The notes: generated by a model not told the origin, from the letters alone. A DNA stretch of 64,000 nucleotides from Prochlorococcus marinus str. MIT 9211 (GCF_000018585.1 NC_009976.1:1543941-1607940); one strand, 5' to 3'; positions 37,956-49,680 are shown, counted from the stretch's first letter. Program-made: numbers and translations.

Positions 37956-39371
37956 TTAAAGGGTGTTTATATGATGCAGAAGCCATGAAGCTGTTCGCAA
38001 ATAAATGAAGACTCCTGCTACATCAGTTGCGGTCGTAATAAAAGGTGCCGACATTAAAGCAGGGTCTAGTCCCATGCGATCAAAAAGCAAAGGCAATGCT
38101 GCACCTGCAGTGGCAGCTAATGTAGTTATTGCAAGAAGACTAATTCCTACTGCAGCCCCAACCAAAGGACCTTGACCCTGCCACCAAGCAAAAGGAACAA
38201 CAAAACAAAGCATCAATAGGCCTAACAAAGCCCCGGCTATAGCCTCTCTAATGACTGCTCTCAACAGACCCAAATTCTGAATTCGTTGGGTACTTAATCC
38301 TCTAATCACAACTGTAGAGCTCTGAGCACCAACATTGCCACCAGTCCCTATTAACAAAGGGATGAAGGCAGCCAGCAAAACAACTTGCTTCAAAACCTCA
38401 TCATTCATTGCAATCACTTTTGTAGTCAAACCGTTTGCAAGCACTAAAACAAAAAGCCAAACAACTCGCCGCCTTGCAACAACAAACAAATTACTTTGAA
38501 AATAATCATCCTCATCACCAGCTTGAACAGCACCTGCTGCATATAGATCTCTAGTAGCTTCCTGCTCAATAACGTCAATGACATCATCAACAGTAACGAT
38601 TCCAACCAAACGCTTCTCACTATCTACAACTGGTAAAGCCAAAAAGTCATATCTCTGAATTGCTCTTGCAACTTCTTCCTGATCAGTATCAGTTCGGACA
38701 TTCACTACATCTTTAGTCATGACATCGCCGATCAAAGCTTCTGGATCTGCAGTCACTAAATCTCGTAAAGAAAGTATCCCAGTCAAATGTCTCTCTCTAT
38801 CTGTGACATAGAGGCTATAAATGGTTTCAGTAAAAGGAGCCTGGCGTCTAACAATTGTTAGCGCCTGTGCAGCACTATGAAATTCCTTAAGATCTATGCA
38901 TTCATTGGTCATTAACCTGCCAGCGGTTTCTGCCTGATAACCAAGCATTTGAGCCGTTACCCGCCTCTCTTCTGGGCTTAATTCAGCCAATAACCTTCTC
39001 ACAACCTTGGCAGGCAACTCGTCAAAAAGGCGAACCCTGTCATCTGGCGACATTTGCTCAACTATTTCAAGAACTTCGCCAGATCGCAATCGATCCAGAA
39101 GGCTTTGTTGAACACCTGGATCTAAATACTCATAAACCTCTATAGCTTCATTTTTGGCTAATAATCTAAAAGCAAGTGCCTGCAAGATTAATGGCAAGCG
39201 ACCAATCGCCTCAGCAATATCTACTGGCTGAACGGGTTCAAGCAAAGACTTAACACCGTCATAATTGCCAGCGGACAACATTGACTCAAGCTGATCAGCC
39301 ACCTCATCAGCGAGATGCTGTCCTTTCAAAAGAGCAGGAGCTTCAAAAGGTGCCCCAGTTGCCTCATTCAT
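37956..39371 (-). CDS. mgtE: magnesium transporter MgtE
   Basis: A 471-residue Mg2+ channel. The N-terminal superhelical domain (residues about 20-145, with LSPEERRVTAQMLGYQAETAG) and two CBS domains (LTGILSLRDLVTADPEALIGDVM and LVGIVTVDDVIDVIEQEATRD) act as the magnesium sensor. The pore domain has five helices, with the conserved LIGTGGNVGAQSSTVVIRGL loop. Intact and full length. It is the last gene of a minus-strand run containing two crcB genes. No M-box riboswitch fits in the 35-base gap upstream. Confidence 0.95.
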   Translation of the reverse strand: MNEATGAPFEAPALLKGQHLADEVADQLESMLSAGNYDGVKSLLEPVQPVDIAEAIGRLPLILQALAFRLLAKNEAIEVYEYLDPGVQQSLLDRLRSGEVLEIVEQMSPDDRVRLFDELPAKVVRRLLAELSPEERRVTAQMLGYQAETAGRLMTNECIDLKEFHSAAQALTIVRRQAPFTETIYSLYVTDRERHLTGILSLRDLVTADPEALIGDVMTKDVVNVRTDTDQEEVARAIQRYDFLALPVVDSEKRLVGIVTVDDVIDVIEQEATRDLYAAGAVQAGDEDDYFQSNLFVVARRRVVWLFVLVLANGLTTKVIAMNDEVLKQVVLLAAFIPLLIGTGGNVGAQSSTVVIRGLSTQRIQNLGLLRAVIREAIAGALLGLLMLCFVVPFAWWQGQGPLVGAAVGISLLAITTLAATAGAALPLLFDRMGLDPALMSAPFITTATDVAGVFIYLRTASWLLHHINTL

Positions 39372-39406
39372 CGGCGCACAAACAGGGCAAAAACATTTTA
39401 TGTCTA

Positions 39407-39769
39407 TTAGGGGGAGATTGATTCTTTAATTCTTCTTCCAATGAAAAAACCAGCAAATAAAGCTATTATCCCAAAAATGATTGTGATCATTATTAAAGAA
39501 ATTCCCTGCAACCACATACCATCATTAACTAATTCCACAGTTTCCATCACCCAGCCACTAAAAGTAGTACACGCTCCACAGAATCCAATACAAAAAATTA
39601 ATTGAAAGCGAAACCTAACTCTTAATCCCATAACTATTCCAAACACAAGAGTTCCTAAAAGATTTACAGCCAGATCGTTGTTAAGTAGCCATCTTATTAA
39701 GGCACCTGGCACTGCTCCCGATCCCACAAAAAAGAAACGCTCAAAAGCGACTAACTTATTTTCAACCAT
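39407..39769 (-). CDS. crcB: fluoride ion channel Fluc/CrcB, copy 1
   Basis: A 120-residue four-helix membrane protein of the Fluc family, which exports fluoride passively as dual-topology dimers. Key motifs are GSGAVPGALIRWLL, the pore asparagine in AVNLLGTLVFG, and GFCGACTTFSGWVMETVEL with the phenylalanine and TTFS box. It overlaps the neighbouring crcB gene by 8 bases. Paired genes usually encode heterodimers with fixed opposite topologies. Confidence 0.88.
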   Translation of the reverse strand: MVENKLVAFERFFFVGSGAVPGALIRWLLNNDLAVNLLGTLVFGIVMGLRVRFRFQLIFCIGFCGACTTFSGWVMETVELVNDGMWLQGISLIMITIIFGIIALFAGFFIGRRIKESISP

Positions 39770-40154
39770 TCCCTAAATGGTAACCAAACAATAAAAATAC
39801 AAAACCACCTAAAATTGAACTAGCTATAATTAATAAGCTCTGGCTCTTATCATCGTTTTTCCAATGATCAAATACTTCCCAAATAAATGATGAAAATGTG
39901 CTAAAACTTCCTAAAAATCCTACCCCAATGAATAACAATAATTGAGAATAAACTAAAGTTGTCAATCTTTTATCTAATGCAACGAGCAATCCCAATAAAA
40001 AACAAGATATAATATTAATTGTAAATATTAACCAATGTTTAGAAATTTTCTTGTAATTGAATGTATTAAGAATTTCGAATCTAAGGAATGCCCCTAATAT
40101 AGAGCCTAAAGCAACTAAAAAAAGATCAATAGCTATAGTTGATAAATCAAACAT
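39762..40154 (-). CDS. crcB: fluoride ion channel Fluc/CrcB, copy 2
   Basis: A 130-residue Fluc protein with GSILGAFLRFEIL, TINIISCFLLGLLVAL containing the pore asparagine, and GFLGSFSTFSSFIWEVFDHW. It diverges from copy 1 at the TTFS box (STFS) and around the asparagine, consistent with the second subunit of a heterodimeric channel. Its 5' end overlaps the SH3-like gene upstream by 8 bases, so translation is probably coupled through the whole run. No fluoride riboswitch is seen. Confidence 0.86.
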   Translation of the reverse strand: MFDLSTIAIDLFLVALGSILGAFLRFEILNTFNYKKISKHWLIFTINIISCFLLGLLVALDKRLTTLVYSQLLLFIGVGFLGSFSTFSSFIWEVFDHWKNDDKSQSLLIIASSILGGFVFLLFGYHLGNG

Positions 40155-40476
40155 TCAGCCATCCACGATTTAATTGCGAAGATGAGCTAAGAAGTTTAAA
40201 AGAAGATATTTCAACCTGGATCCAATTTTTCTTATCCTCACTTTGCCAACTTCTTAAAATTCTTAAGGGAGTTCCTAATGCAATAGATCTTATTTCAGGT
40301 GAATCTAAAGAAGGTGAAGCCCTCAAATAACAATTATCACCAGCAAAATATCTGTCGGATGATTCGAATTGAAATAAGTCAGAATTATTTCTTACTGTTC
40401 CGCCTACAGGCAAATCAATGGGAGCAAAGATTCCAAGAATTAATAACAGCCAATAACATTTAAGAATAAACTTCAT
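40147..40476 (-). CDS. exported SH3-like small protein
   Basis: A 109-residue product from ATG 40476 (the upstream TTG overlaps the gyrB stop and is less likely). It begins with an uncleaved or cleavable hydrophobic segment (CYWLLLILGIFAPI) and then a bacterial-SH3-like domain: NCYLRASPSLDSPEIRSIALGTPLRILRSW, with WIQVEI and a final GWLNV strand. Such domains bind peptidoglycan or proteins in the periplasm. Between gyrB and the crcB pair; no clear functional link. Confidence 0.7.
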   Translation of the reverse strand: MKFILKCYWLLLILGIFAPIDLPVGGTVRNNSDLFQFESSDRYFAGDNCYLRASPSLDSPEIRSIALGTPLRILRSWQSEDKKNWIQVEISSFKLLSSSSQLNRGWLNV

Positions 40477-40484
40477 ATTCAAAA

Positions 40485-42530
<2,046 letters not shown>

Positions 42531-42572
42531 CTAAATTTACCACTGGCGAAGGCAAAAGGCTCTAAACAATTT

Positions 42573-43472
42573 ATGTCGTCATCAAAACCACTCATAATTG
42601 TTCTCCTTGGACCTACTGCTAGCGGGAAAACTGCACTAGGGATAGAAATAGCTGAGCATCTGGGACTCGAGATACATAATGTTGATTCTCGTCAGGTTTA
42701 TATGGATATGGACATCGGGACCGCAAAACCATCCCAAGAACAGCAAAAACGTATAAGACATTTCTTGATTGATTTAAAGCCGCCTAATGAAAAAATGACA
42801 ATGCATGATTTCCATAAAACAGCAAGAGTCAGCTTGGATAATGCATTAAATAAAACAAACGTTGGATTACTTGTTGGTGGAAGTGGTCTGTATCTCAAAG
42901 CCTTAACTAGCGGTCTATGCCCTCCATCCATTCCTCCCGAATCAAGTTTTAGGAAACAATTACATGACATTGGTCAAGAGCAGTGTTATCAACTTCTCCA
43001 AAGCTGCGACCCACTGAGCGCGAAAACCATTGCTCCATCAGACTCAGTCAGAACAACAAGAGCACTAGAAGTTTTTTATGCAACTGGTCAATCTAAAACT
43101 TCCCTTCAATCTTCCAAACCACCTCCCTGGAGGTTATTAGAGCTAGGACTTAATCCAAGTAATCTCAATGATCGCATTGCACAAAGAACAGAAAACATTT
43201 TTCAAAACGGTCTTATTGAAGAAACTGAACACCTCATTGGAAAATTTGGAAAGGAATTGCCCTTGCTAAACACTATTGGATATGCAGAGGCATCTCAAAT
43301 GATTGATGGCAAGCTTCCCTTAAATGACGCCATATTTCAAACAAATAAAAGAACTAAGCAATTTGCAAAAAGACAAAAAACTTGGTTTAGGGGTCAACAC
43401 AATCCAAAATGGTTAAATGAGAAAAACCCACTTAGTGAAGCTCTCTCTTTGATCCATAACGTTATAAGGTGA
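42573..43472 (+). CDS. miaA: tRNA dimethylallyltransferase
   Basis: Isopentenylates A37 of tRNAs that read codons starting with U. From ATG 42573 it has 299 residues with the P-loop GPTASGKT at residues 13-20, NVDSRQVYMDMDIGTAKP, LVGGSGLYLKAL and QTNKRTKQFAKRQKTWFRGQ. The reading frame extends upstream into gyrB without conservation. It lies 111 bases from the divergent gyrB start and 63 bases before infC on the same strand. Confidence 0.95.
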   Translation: MSSSKPLIIVLLGPTASGKTALGIEIAEHLGLEIHNVDSRQVYMDMDIGTAKPSQEQQKRIRHFLIDLKPPNEKMTMHDFHKTARVSLDNALNKTNVGLLVGGSGLYLKALTSGLCPPSIPPESSFRKQLHDIGQEQCYQLLQSCDPLSAKTIAPSDSVRTTRALEVFYATGQSKTSLQSSKPPPWRLLELGLNPSNLNDRIAQRTENIFQNGLIEETEHLIGKFGKELPLLNTIGYAEASQMIDGKLPLNDAIFQTNKRTKQFAKRQKTWFRGQHNPKWLNEKNPLSEALSLIHNVIR

Positions 43473-43535
43473 ACTAAGTAGATATAAATTTGGGCTTCCT
43501 TATTTTTACTCTGCTCTAATCCTTCATCACACTGA

Positions 43536-44144
43536 ATGCCTCCTCGTCCCCGTTTTGACCGTCGTGCTCCCGTCCGCGAGCTTCCCAACATAAATGACCG
43601 TATCAAATATCCCCAGCTAAGGGTAGTTGATGCAGATGGGACCCAGCTAGGAGTTATAAATCGAGAGGCAGCCTTAGAAGTCGCCCAAGAAAGAGAGCTT
43701 GATCTAGTTCTGGTTAGCGAAAAAGCCAATCCCCCTGTTTGCCGAATTATGAACTACGGCAAATTTAAATTTGAACAAGAAAAAAAAGCTAAGGAAGCAA
43801 AGAAAAAATCTCATCAAACCGAAGTAAAAGAAGTAAAAATGCGCTACAAAATTGACCAGCATGACTATGAGGTGCGCATAAATCAAGCCACTCGATTCCT
43901 TAAAGCAGGCGATAAAGTTAAATGCACCGTGATTTTTAGAGGGAGAGAAATTCAGCATACGAATCTTGCGGAGTCACTCCTTGCAAGAATGGCAAAAGAC
44001 CTTGAAGAACAAGCAGAAGTTCAACAAACACCTAAACGAGAAGGGAGAAATATGATCATGTTCTTAACTCCACGAAAGACACCTTTAATAAAAAATGAAA
44101 AAGAAGTAACAACTTCTGCAAAAGCTGAACGAACAATTTCATAA
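43536..44144 (+). CDS. infC: translation initiation factor IF-3
   Basis: Keeps ribosomal subunits apart and checks initiator tRNA. The 202-residue protein has the N-domain [20 protein letters not shown], the linker, and the C-domain with [37 protein letters not shown] and [10 protein letters not shown]. The start is a plain ATG 43536, not the AUU seen in E. coli that drives autoregulation, so that mechanism is not expected here. A 22-residue C-terminal extension ([17 protein letters not shown]) is lineage-like. Confidence 0.96.
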   Translation: MPPRPRFDRRAPVRELPNINDRIKYPQLRVVDADGTQLGVINREAALEVAQERELDLVLVSEKANPPVCRIMNYGKFKFEQEKKAKEAKKKSHQTEVKEVKMRYKIDQHDYEVRINQATRFLKAGDKVKCTVIFRGREIQHTNLAESLLARMAKDLEEQAEVQQTPKREGRNMIMFLTPRKTPLIKNEKEVTTSAKAERTIS

Positions 44145-44186
44145 CCAAATATCTGCCTGATAACAATGCTTTATGACATGAATGAT

Positions 44187-44214
44187 TTAATCAATCTGAT
44201 TACAGATTGATTAA
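44187..44214. repeat. 11-bp perfect inverted repeat between infC and the GntR-type gene
   Basis: TTAATCAATCT (44187-44197) and AGATTGATTAA (44204-44214) are perfect inverted arms around GATTAC. It can fold as an 11-bp hairpin with a six-base loop, followed by GTTTTC. Either the infC terminator or a regulator site for the next gene; the AT-rich stem and position favour neither decisively. Confidence 0.45.
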
Positions 44215-44307
44215 GTTTTCACCGTCACACGAGCTTAGGACAAAGAAATAATTGTCACTTGTGCCTTAATTAATTATTGTGGTCACATTCAGCCCTTGCA
44301 TAAAGGC

Positions 44308-45294
44308 GTGAGATTCCATATCCAGCAGGAGAGTGATATCCCTGCATCAAGCCAACTTTATAATCAGATTTGCTTTGCAATAGCAGCTCGGCACTACCCG
44401 CCTGGGCATAGGTTGCCAAGCACACGTCAGCTGGCAATGCAAACCGGATTGCATAGAAACACAATTAGCAAGGTATATAGGCAATTAGAAACTGATGGTG
44501 TTGTAGAAGCGATTGCAGGTTCTGGGATCTATGTTCGTGATCAGCAAAAACAACGTGAAGTTAAAAGTGCCTCAAGTTACAGAAACAAAGGGGTTACTGA
44601 CATTGATCAAGAAGTAAGAAAATCTGTAGATGGACTGCTTAATGCTGGATGCACCTTACAACAAACAAGAGAACTATTTGTTCAGGAAATAGATTGGAGA
44701 TTAAGGTGTGGAGCAAGGGTTTTAGTCAGTACTCCCAGAGAAGATATAGGTGCTTCAATGTTAATAGCTGAGGAATTAGAGCCAAATTTAAATGTTCCTA
44801 TTGAAGTAGTGCCTATGGAGGAATTAGAAGATGTTTTAGAAAGCTCCAATAATGGAACAGTTGTGACAAGTCGCTATTTTATCCAACCTCTAGAAGAATT
44901 AGCCAAACAGCATGGAGTACGAGCAATAGCAGTAGACCTAAGTGACTTCCGCAATGAACTATCAATGCTTAAAGAATTGCGATCTGGCAGCTGTGTTGGA
45001 ATTGTAAGTATTAGCCCTGGAATCCTCCGAGCAGCAGAGGTAATTTTGCACAGCATGAGAGGAAATGAATTATTACTAATGACTGCAAATCCTGATGTAG
45101 GTAGCCGATTACTTGCCTTGCTGAGAGCTGCTAATTACGTCTTATGTGATAGCCCTAGCCTCCCTCTAATAGAACATACACTAAGACAAAATAGATCACA
45201 GTTAATGAGAATGCCTCAAGTTCACTGCGCAAAAAACTATTTAAGTGAATCAACGATAGAGCAACTTCGCAAAGAGATAGGCCTTATTAAATAA
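44308..45294 (+). CDS. GntR-type transcriptional regulator with atypical C-terminal half
   Basis: From GTG 44308 (MRFHIQQESDIPASSQLYNQI) it is 328 residues; TTG 44296 would add four. The N-terminal winged helix has the GntR pattern: YPPGHRLPSTRQLAMQTGLHRNTISKVYRQLETDGVVEAIAGSGIYV. The C-terminal 210 residues do not look like FCD, UTRA or the aminotransferase half of MocR. They have alternating beta-alpha patterns (ARVLVSTPREDIGASMLIAEEL; VGIVSISPGILRAAEVIL) resembling a periplasmic-binding-like or Rossmann sensor. It lies 21 bases upstream of cysE and is probably co-transcribed with it. Ligand unknown. Confidence 0.82.
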   Translation: MRFHIQQESDIPASSQLYNQICFAIAARHYPPGHRLPSTRQLAMQTGLHRNTISKVYRQLETDGVVEAIAGSGIYVRDQQKQREVKSASSYRNKGVTDIDQEVRKSVDGLLNAGCTLQQTRELFVQEIDWRLRCGARVLVSTPREDIGASMLIAEELEPNLNVPIEVVPMEELEDVLESSNNGTVVTSRYFIQPLEELAKQHGVRAIAVDLSDFRNELSMLKELRSGSCVGIVSISPGILRAAEVILHSMRGNELLLMTANPDVGSRLLALLRAANYVLCDSPSLPLIEHTLRQNRSQLMRMPQVHCAKNYLSESTIEQLRKEIGLIK

Positions 45295-45315
45295 CCCCCC
45301 TTATTCTTTGAGCAA

Positions 45316-46065
45316 ATGCTTAAAGCCATTCAATCAGACATAGCCATTATAAAAGAGAGAGATCCTGCAGCAAGAGGATTGCTTGAAATCATTCTCTGTT
45401 ATCCGGGTTTCCAAGCTCTCGTATTGCACAGAATCAGTCATAGGCTTTGGAAGTTTGGCATGCCATTATTCCCTCGCCTACTTAGCCAAATTACTAGGTC
45501 CTTAACTGGAATTGAAATTCATCCAGGAGCAAAAATAGGGAAAGGCGTTTTTATTGACCATGGAATGGGAGTAGTTATTGGTGAAACCACAGAAATAGGA
45601 AATAGATGTCTTCTCTACCAAGGTGTGACACTTGGAGGCACTGGCAAAGATGAAGGCAAGAGACATCCAACCTTGGCAGAAAATGTAGTAATTGGAGCTG
45701 GAGCGAAAGTACTAGGGGCTATAACAGTTGGTACAAACACAAGGATTGGGGCAGGATCAGTTGTAGTAAGAGATGTTGAAGCTAATAGCACAGTTGTGGG
45801 AATCCCTGGAAGGGTTGTGCATCAAAGTGGTGTACGAATTAATCCTCTGGCTCACTCAGCGCTACCAGATACTGAAGCAACAGTAATTAGAAATCTTATG
45901 GAACGTATTGATTACCTGGAAGGTCAAGTAAGTAGCATGAGTAATTCTTTGAAAGATTTCAATCAAGGGAGTTCACCTAATGCAGTTTTACCTGGAGAAG
46001 CCCAAAATCTAAAAGACCGAGAAATTATTGAATTCCTAGGAGATGAAGTTAACGATGATCAATAA
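45316..46065 (+). CDS. cysE: serine O-acetyltransferase
   Basis: Acetylates serine to O-acetylserine, the carbon acceptor for sulfide in cysteine synthesis. The 249-residue protein has the SAT domain (GLLEIILCYPGFQALVLHRISHRLW), hexapeptide-repeat left-handed helix (GIEIHPGAKIGKGVFIDHGMG, then GNRCLLYQGVTLGGTG) and the C-terminal acetyl-CoA region. A charged tail of about 60 residues follows, longer than in E. coli. It starts at ATG 45316, 21 bases after the GntR-type gene, suggesting joint control. Confidence 0.95.
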   Translation: MLKAIQSDIAIIKERDPAARGLLEIILCYPGFQALVLHRISHRLWKFGMPLFPRLLSQITRSLTGIEIHPGAKIGKGVFIDHGMGVVIGETTEIGNRCLLYQGVTLGGTGKDEGKRHPTLAENVVIGAGAKVLGAITVGTNTRIGAGSVVVRDVEANSTVVGIPGRVVHQSGVRINPLAHSALPDTEATVIRNLMERIDYLEGQVSSMSNSLKDFNQGSSPNAVLPGEAQNLKDREIIEFLGDEVNDDQ

Positions 46066-46072
46066 TACTGTT

Positions 46073-48910
46073 TTATTCCTTATCGGATTCAGGTGCAGGT
46101 TGAAACATAAACATAGAGTAAATAACATTCCTACGCATATTTGTCATCATTTCTAGGAACATGTCATACCCCTCATTCTTATATTCTATTAAAGGATCTT
46201 TTTGACCATATCCTCTAAGACCTACTGATTCCCTCAAAGCATCCATCGCCTGCAAATGTTCACGCCATAAAGTATCTATTTGCTGAAGAATGAAGAATCT
46301 TTCAGCCTCTTTCATTAAGCCAGGTTTTTGTTCTTCAATCTGAGCTTCTTTAAGATCATAAGCATTACGTAATTGTTCTTGTAAAAATGCTTTCAACTCA
46401 TCAATATCTAAACCTTCTAGCTGATCAGGTTTTAAATCATTTAATAAATAAACGAACTCTTTTACTTTACTAACTAACTGAGCTAGATCCCATTCTTCAG
46501 AAGGCAAATCTGGATTGACATAAGCATATACAATTTCTTCCATAGTCTTTTCACCATAACCAATCACTTGTTTCTTTAGCCCAAACCCATCTAAAACTCG
46601 TCTACGCTCTGAATAAACAGCTCGACGTTGATTATTCATTACTTCATCATACTCAAAAACTTGTTTCCTTATATCATAATAATAAGTCTCAACCTTCTTT
46701 TGAGCACTTTCTAAAGACCTAGTAAGCATGCCAGATTCAATAGGCATATCTTCATCAACTTTAAAAGCATTCATCAAAGAAGCAACTCTATCTCCACCAA
46801 AAATACGCAGCAAATTATCACCTAAAGACAAAAAGAACCTTGTACTTCCAAGATCACCTTGCCTGCCAGCTCTGCCTCGCAATTGATTATCTACTCGGCG
46901 CGATTCATGACGCTCAGTACCAATAACATGAAGTCCTCCAGCTTCACGAACTTGCACTTCTTCTTTCTGAACAACAACATCATACTCAGACTTCACTAAT
47001 GAAATTGCATCTCTCATTAATTGAATTGATGCATCATTAGTCGGAGCTTTTTCTGCAGCGGTAGAAATTCGATCCTCTAGCTCAATTGCAGTTAATGCTC
47101 TATCTCCCCAATCAGCAACTAATTTACGCTCCAAATCTATAAGGACTTTTTCCGTATCTTCAGTAAGAACACATGGATATAATGTGCCAAGTGCACTAGA
47201 GGCACTAAGAGGCTTACTGTTATCAGTAGTAACATCTTTGTCTTCCCCAAAGCCAGATGATTCGCTGCGTCGTTGTAAAGGAACAGGTGGCTTATGTCCA
47301 TCTTCAGGTTTAACAAGCTTAGGCAAAAGAACTTCTCTTAATTTAAGTCTTGCCATGTAATCACTATTACCACCAAGAATTATGTCTGTCCCTCTCCCTG
47401 CCATATTGGTTGCAATAGTTACTGCGCCTGCTCTTCCTGCCTGAGCAACAATTTCTGCCTCACGTTCTACATTTTCAGGCTTCGCATTTAATAAATTATG
47501 TGGTATCTGCTCTTCTGCCAACAAAGAACTAAGTAGCTCACTTTTCTCAACACTGGTAGTACCTACTAATACAGGTCGACCTTTCTTATGAACCTCCGCT
47601 GTTTCATTAGCAACAGCTCTCCATTTACCTGCTTCGGTTTTATATACTTGATCAACCCAATCGTTTCTAGACCGAGGTCGATTTGTTGGTATTACAGTTG
47701 TCTCAAGTTGATATGTTTTTTCAAATTCAACTTCTTCAGTCTTAGCAGTACCTGTCATTCCCGCTAAACGCGGATATAATAAGAAAAAGTTTTGATAAGT
47801 AATTGAAGCAAGAGTTTGTGTCTCAGACTGAATATTTAATTTCTCTTTAGCCTCTATTGCTTGATGTTGTCCATCACTCCATCTTCGACCAGGCATAACT
47901 CTACCAGTAAACTCATCAACAATGACTGCTTCACCATTTCTAACAATATAATTAACATCTTTAACAAATAACTCTTTAGCTTTTAAAGCATTGGTGATGT
48001 AATGAGCCCATGGATCTTTAGGGTCATATAAATCATTAACTTTCAACAATTCTTCAGATCTAGCAAACCCTTCATCTGTCAAAGTGCAAGTCCTTTGCTT
48101 CTCATCAACCTCATAATCACCTTCTGGATCGATTCCATCTTTACCCATCTCTGCAGCTCTAATAAGAGAAGCGACTACTTCTGCAGCTTTTTGATATTTT
48201 TCTTGTGGACGCTCAATTTGGCCAGAAATAATTAAAGGTGTTCTTGCCTCATCAATCAATATAGAATCCACCTCGTCAATGATACAAAATTGAAATTTTC
48301 TTTGAACAATTTCACTCATATCACTAGCCATGTTATCTCTTAAGTAATCAAAACCAAGCTCAGAATTAGTTGCATATGTAATATCACATTCATAATTTTT
48401 GCGCCTTTCTAGAGGAGTCATATCCTGTTGAATTAAACCTACAGATAAGCCAAGGAATCTATGAACTTGTCCCATCCACTCTGCATCTCGACGAGCCAAG
48501 TAGTCATTAACAGTAACAACGTGTACTCCTCTTCCAGTAAGAGCATTTAAAAAACTAGGCAAAGTTGCTACCAAAGTTTTTCCCTCTCCTGTTTTCATCT
48601 CAGCAATTTGTCCCTCATGCAAAACCATCCCTCCAATCAATTGGACATCAAAATGCCGCATCCCTAAGACTCTCTTGCTCGCTTCTCTTACTACAGAAAA
48701 AACTTCTGGAAGAATCTCATCCAACAGCTCCCGTTGTTTTTCCAATCCAGAAACTTTTGCTAATCGCTCTCTAAAATCAGCAGTTTTAGCACGAAGCTCA
48801 TCATCTGTTAAAGGAGAAATCTCCTCTTCTAAAAGATTGATATCGCTTACAATAGGTAGATAGCGCTTCAGCTTTCGAGCATTGGGGTCACCCAGCAAAA
48901 GCTTGAGCAT
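46073..48910 (-). CDS. secA: preprotein translocase ATPase SecA
   Basis: Drives protein export and thylakoid translocation through SecYEG. The 945-residue protein has Walker [11 protein letters not shown] at residues 103-112, DEAD-like [19 protein letters not shown], the preprotein cross-linking domain, and [13 protein letters not shown] with the second nucleotide domain continuing at [29 protein letters not shown] large charged insertion of about 120 residues (from about 533) interrupts NBD2, as in other cyanobacteria. The C-terminal CxCxSGx8CH zinc motif for SecB is absent; it ends [13 protein letters not shown]. Confidence 0.97.
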   Translation of the reverse strand: MLKLLLGDPNARKLKRYLPIVSDINLLEEEISPLTDDELRAKTADFRERLAKVSGLEKQRELLDEILPEVFSVVREASKRVLGMRHFDVQLIGGMVLHEGQIAEMKTGEGKTLVATLPSFLNALTGRGVHVVTVNDYLARRDAEWMGQVHRFLGLSVGLIQQDMTPLERRKNYECDITYATNSELGFDYLRDNMASDMSEIVQRKFQFCIIDEVDSILIDEARTPLIISGQIERPQEKYQKAAEVVASLIRAAEMGKDGIDPEGDYEVDEKQRTCTLTDEGFARSEELLKVNDLYDPKDPWAHYITNALKAKELFVKDVNYIVRNGEAVIVDEFTGRVMPGRRWSDGQHQAIEAKEKLNIQSETQTLASITYQNFFLLYPRLAGMTGTAKTEEVEFEKTYQLETTVIPTNRPRSRNDWVDQVYKTEAGKWRAVANETAEVHKKGRPVLVGTTSVEKSELLSSLLAEEQIPHNLLNAKPENVEREAEIVAQAGRAGAVTIATNMAGRGTDIILGGNSDYMARLKLREVLLPKLVKPEDGHKPPVPLQRRSESSGFGEDKDVTTDNSKPLSASSALGTLYPCVLTEDTEKVLIDLERKLVADWGDRALTAIELEDRISTAAEKAPTNDASIQLMRDAISLVKSEYDVVVQKEEVQVREAGGLHVIGTERHESRRVDNQLRGRAGRQGDLGSTRFFLSLGDNLLRIFGGDRVASLMNAFKVDEDMPIESGMLTRSLESAQKKVETYYYDIRKQVFEYDEVMNNQRRAVYSERRRVLDGFGLKKQVIGYGEKTMEEIVYAYVNPDLPSEEWDLAQLVSKVKEFVYLLNDLKPDQLEGLDIDELKAFLQEQLRNAYDLKEAQIEEQKPGLMKEAERFFILQQIDTLWREHLQAMDALRESVGLRGYGQKDPLIEYKNEGYDMFLEMMTNMRRNVIYSMFMFQPAPESDKE

Positions 48911-49055
48911 GGTTTCAGCAGGTCGAATAAATACTCATTCAGCCTAACTACCCAGACTAAAACTTAGTCAAAAAAATATTAAGCGCTATAAAACTTCTCT
49001 TCAATTAGCTTTGCTTTACCAGCCCTTTTGCAAGGCAATCCTATACTTTATGTGC

Positions 49056-49511
49056 ATGACAAGCTTAAAGCTGATCAGACATGCTCCTGGAGCCCCTGGG
49101 CTGCGATTACTTGGTTTAGGGCCCAACCTTTTACCCAGCAGAGGGCTTCTTAAACTCCAAAGGCTGCTAGACAAACATGCTTTCTGGGCAAGGAATAGAT
49201 CATATAAAAGTCTCCGTAAATTATTGAGAAAAAGTAGTGTTGTAATTACAATCTGGCGAGATAAAAGAATCGTTGGTTTTGGTAGAGCGACAAGTGATGG
49301 CATATATAGAGCTGTCCTTTGGGACATTGTGGTAGCTGGAGATCTACAAGGGCAAGGACTAGGTAGAAAAGTTGTAGAAGCTCTGCTATCTAGCCCTTCA
49401 ATCAAGAAAGCAGAACGAGTTTATTTAATGACAACCAATAGCAAAGAGTTCTATGAACAGGTTGGTTTCCATGAATCTTCAATGCAAAGTTTATTGATCA
49501 AAAACCCTTAA
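49056..49511 (+). CDS. GNAT-family N-acetyltransferase
   Basis: An acetyl-CoA-dependent transferase of unknown substrate. From ATG 49056 it has 151 residues (ATG 49050 is equally usable). The acetyl-CoA motif A is clear: AVLWDIVVAGDLQGQGLGRKVVEAL, followed by VYLMTTNSKEFYEQVGF as motif B. The N-terminal 40 residues (HAPGAPGLRLLGLGPNLLPSRG) are not typical of the family. Stand-alone gene, divergent from secA and next to tRNA-Gly. Confidence 0.82.
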   Translation: MTSLKLIRHAPGAPGLRLLGLGPNLLPSRGLLKLQRLLDKHAFWARNRSYKSLRKLLRKSSVVITIWRDKRIVGFGRATSDGIYRAVLWDIVVAGDLQGQGLGRKVVEALLSSPSIKKAERVYLMTTNSKEFYEQVGFHESSMQSLLIKNP

Positions 49512-49524
49512 AAAATTTATAAAA

Positions 49525-49595
49525 GCGGATGAAGAGATTCGAACTCTCGACCCTCTCCTTGGCAAGGAGATGCTCTACCACTGAGCTACATCCGC
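49525..49595 (-). tRNA. tRNA-Gly (anticodon GCC)
   Basis: The minus strand folds as a 71-base cloverleaf: acceptor GCGGATG/CATCCGC, D arm GCTC/GAGC, anticodon stem TCTCC/GGAGA around TTGCCAA, variable GGGTC, and T stem GAGAG/CTCTT (one G-U) around TTCGAAT. Anticodon GCC reads GGC and GGU glycine codons. CCA is not encoded. Confidence 0.96.
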
Positions 49596-49680
49596 ATTAA
49601 AGTTTTTCTACCTTAATCAAAGCAGCATGCCTTAAAAAAGGGTGAATGGTCAATTTAATACTCCAATTAATAACGGTTTA

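Noticed and set aside
48955-48969. Inverted repeat GACTAA-AAC-TTAGTC upstream of secA
   Set aside because: Short and AT-rich; no conserved motif or partner copy, so an operator cannot be supported.
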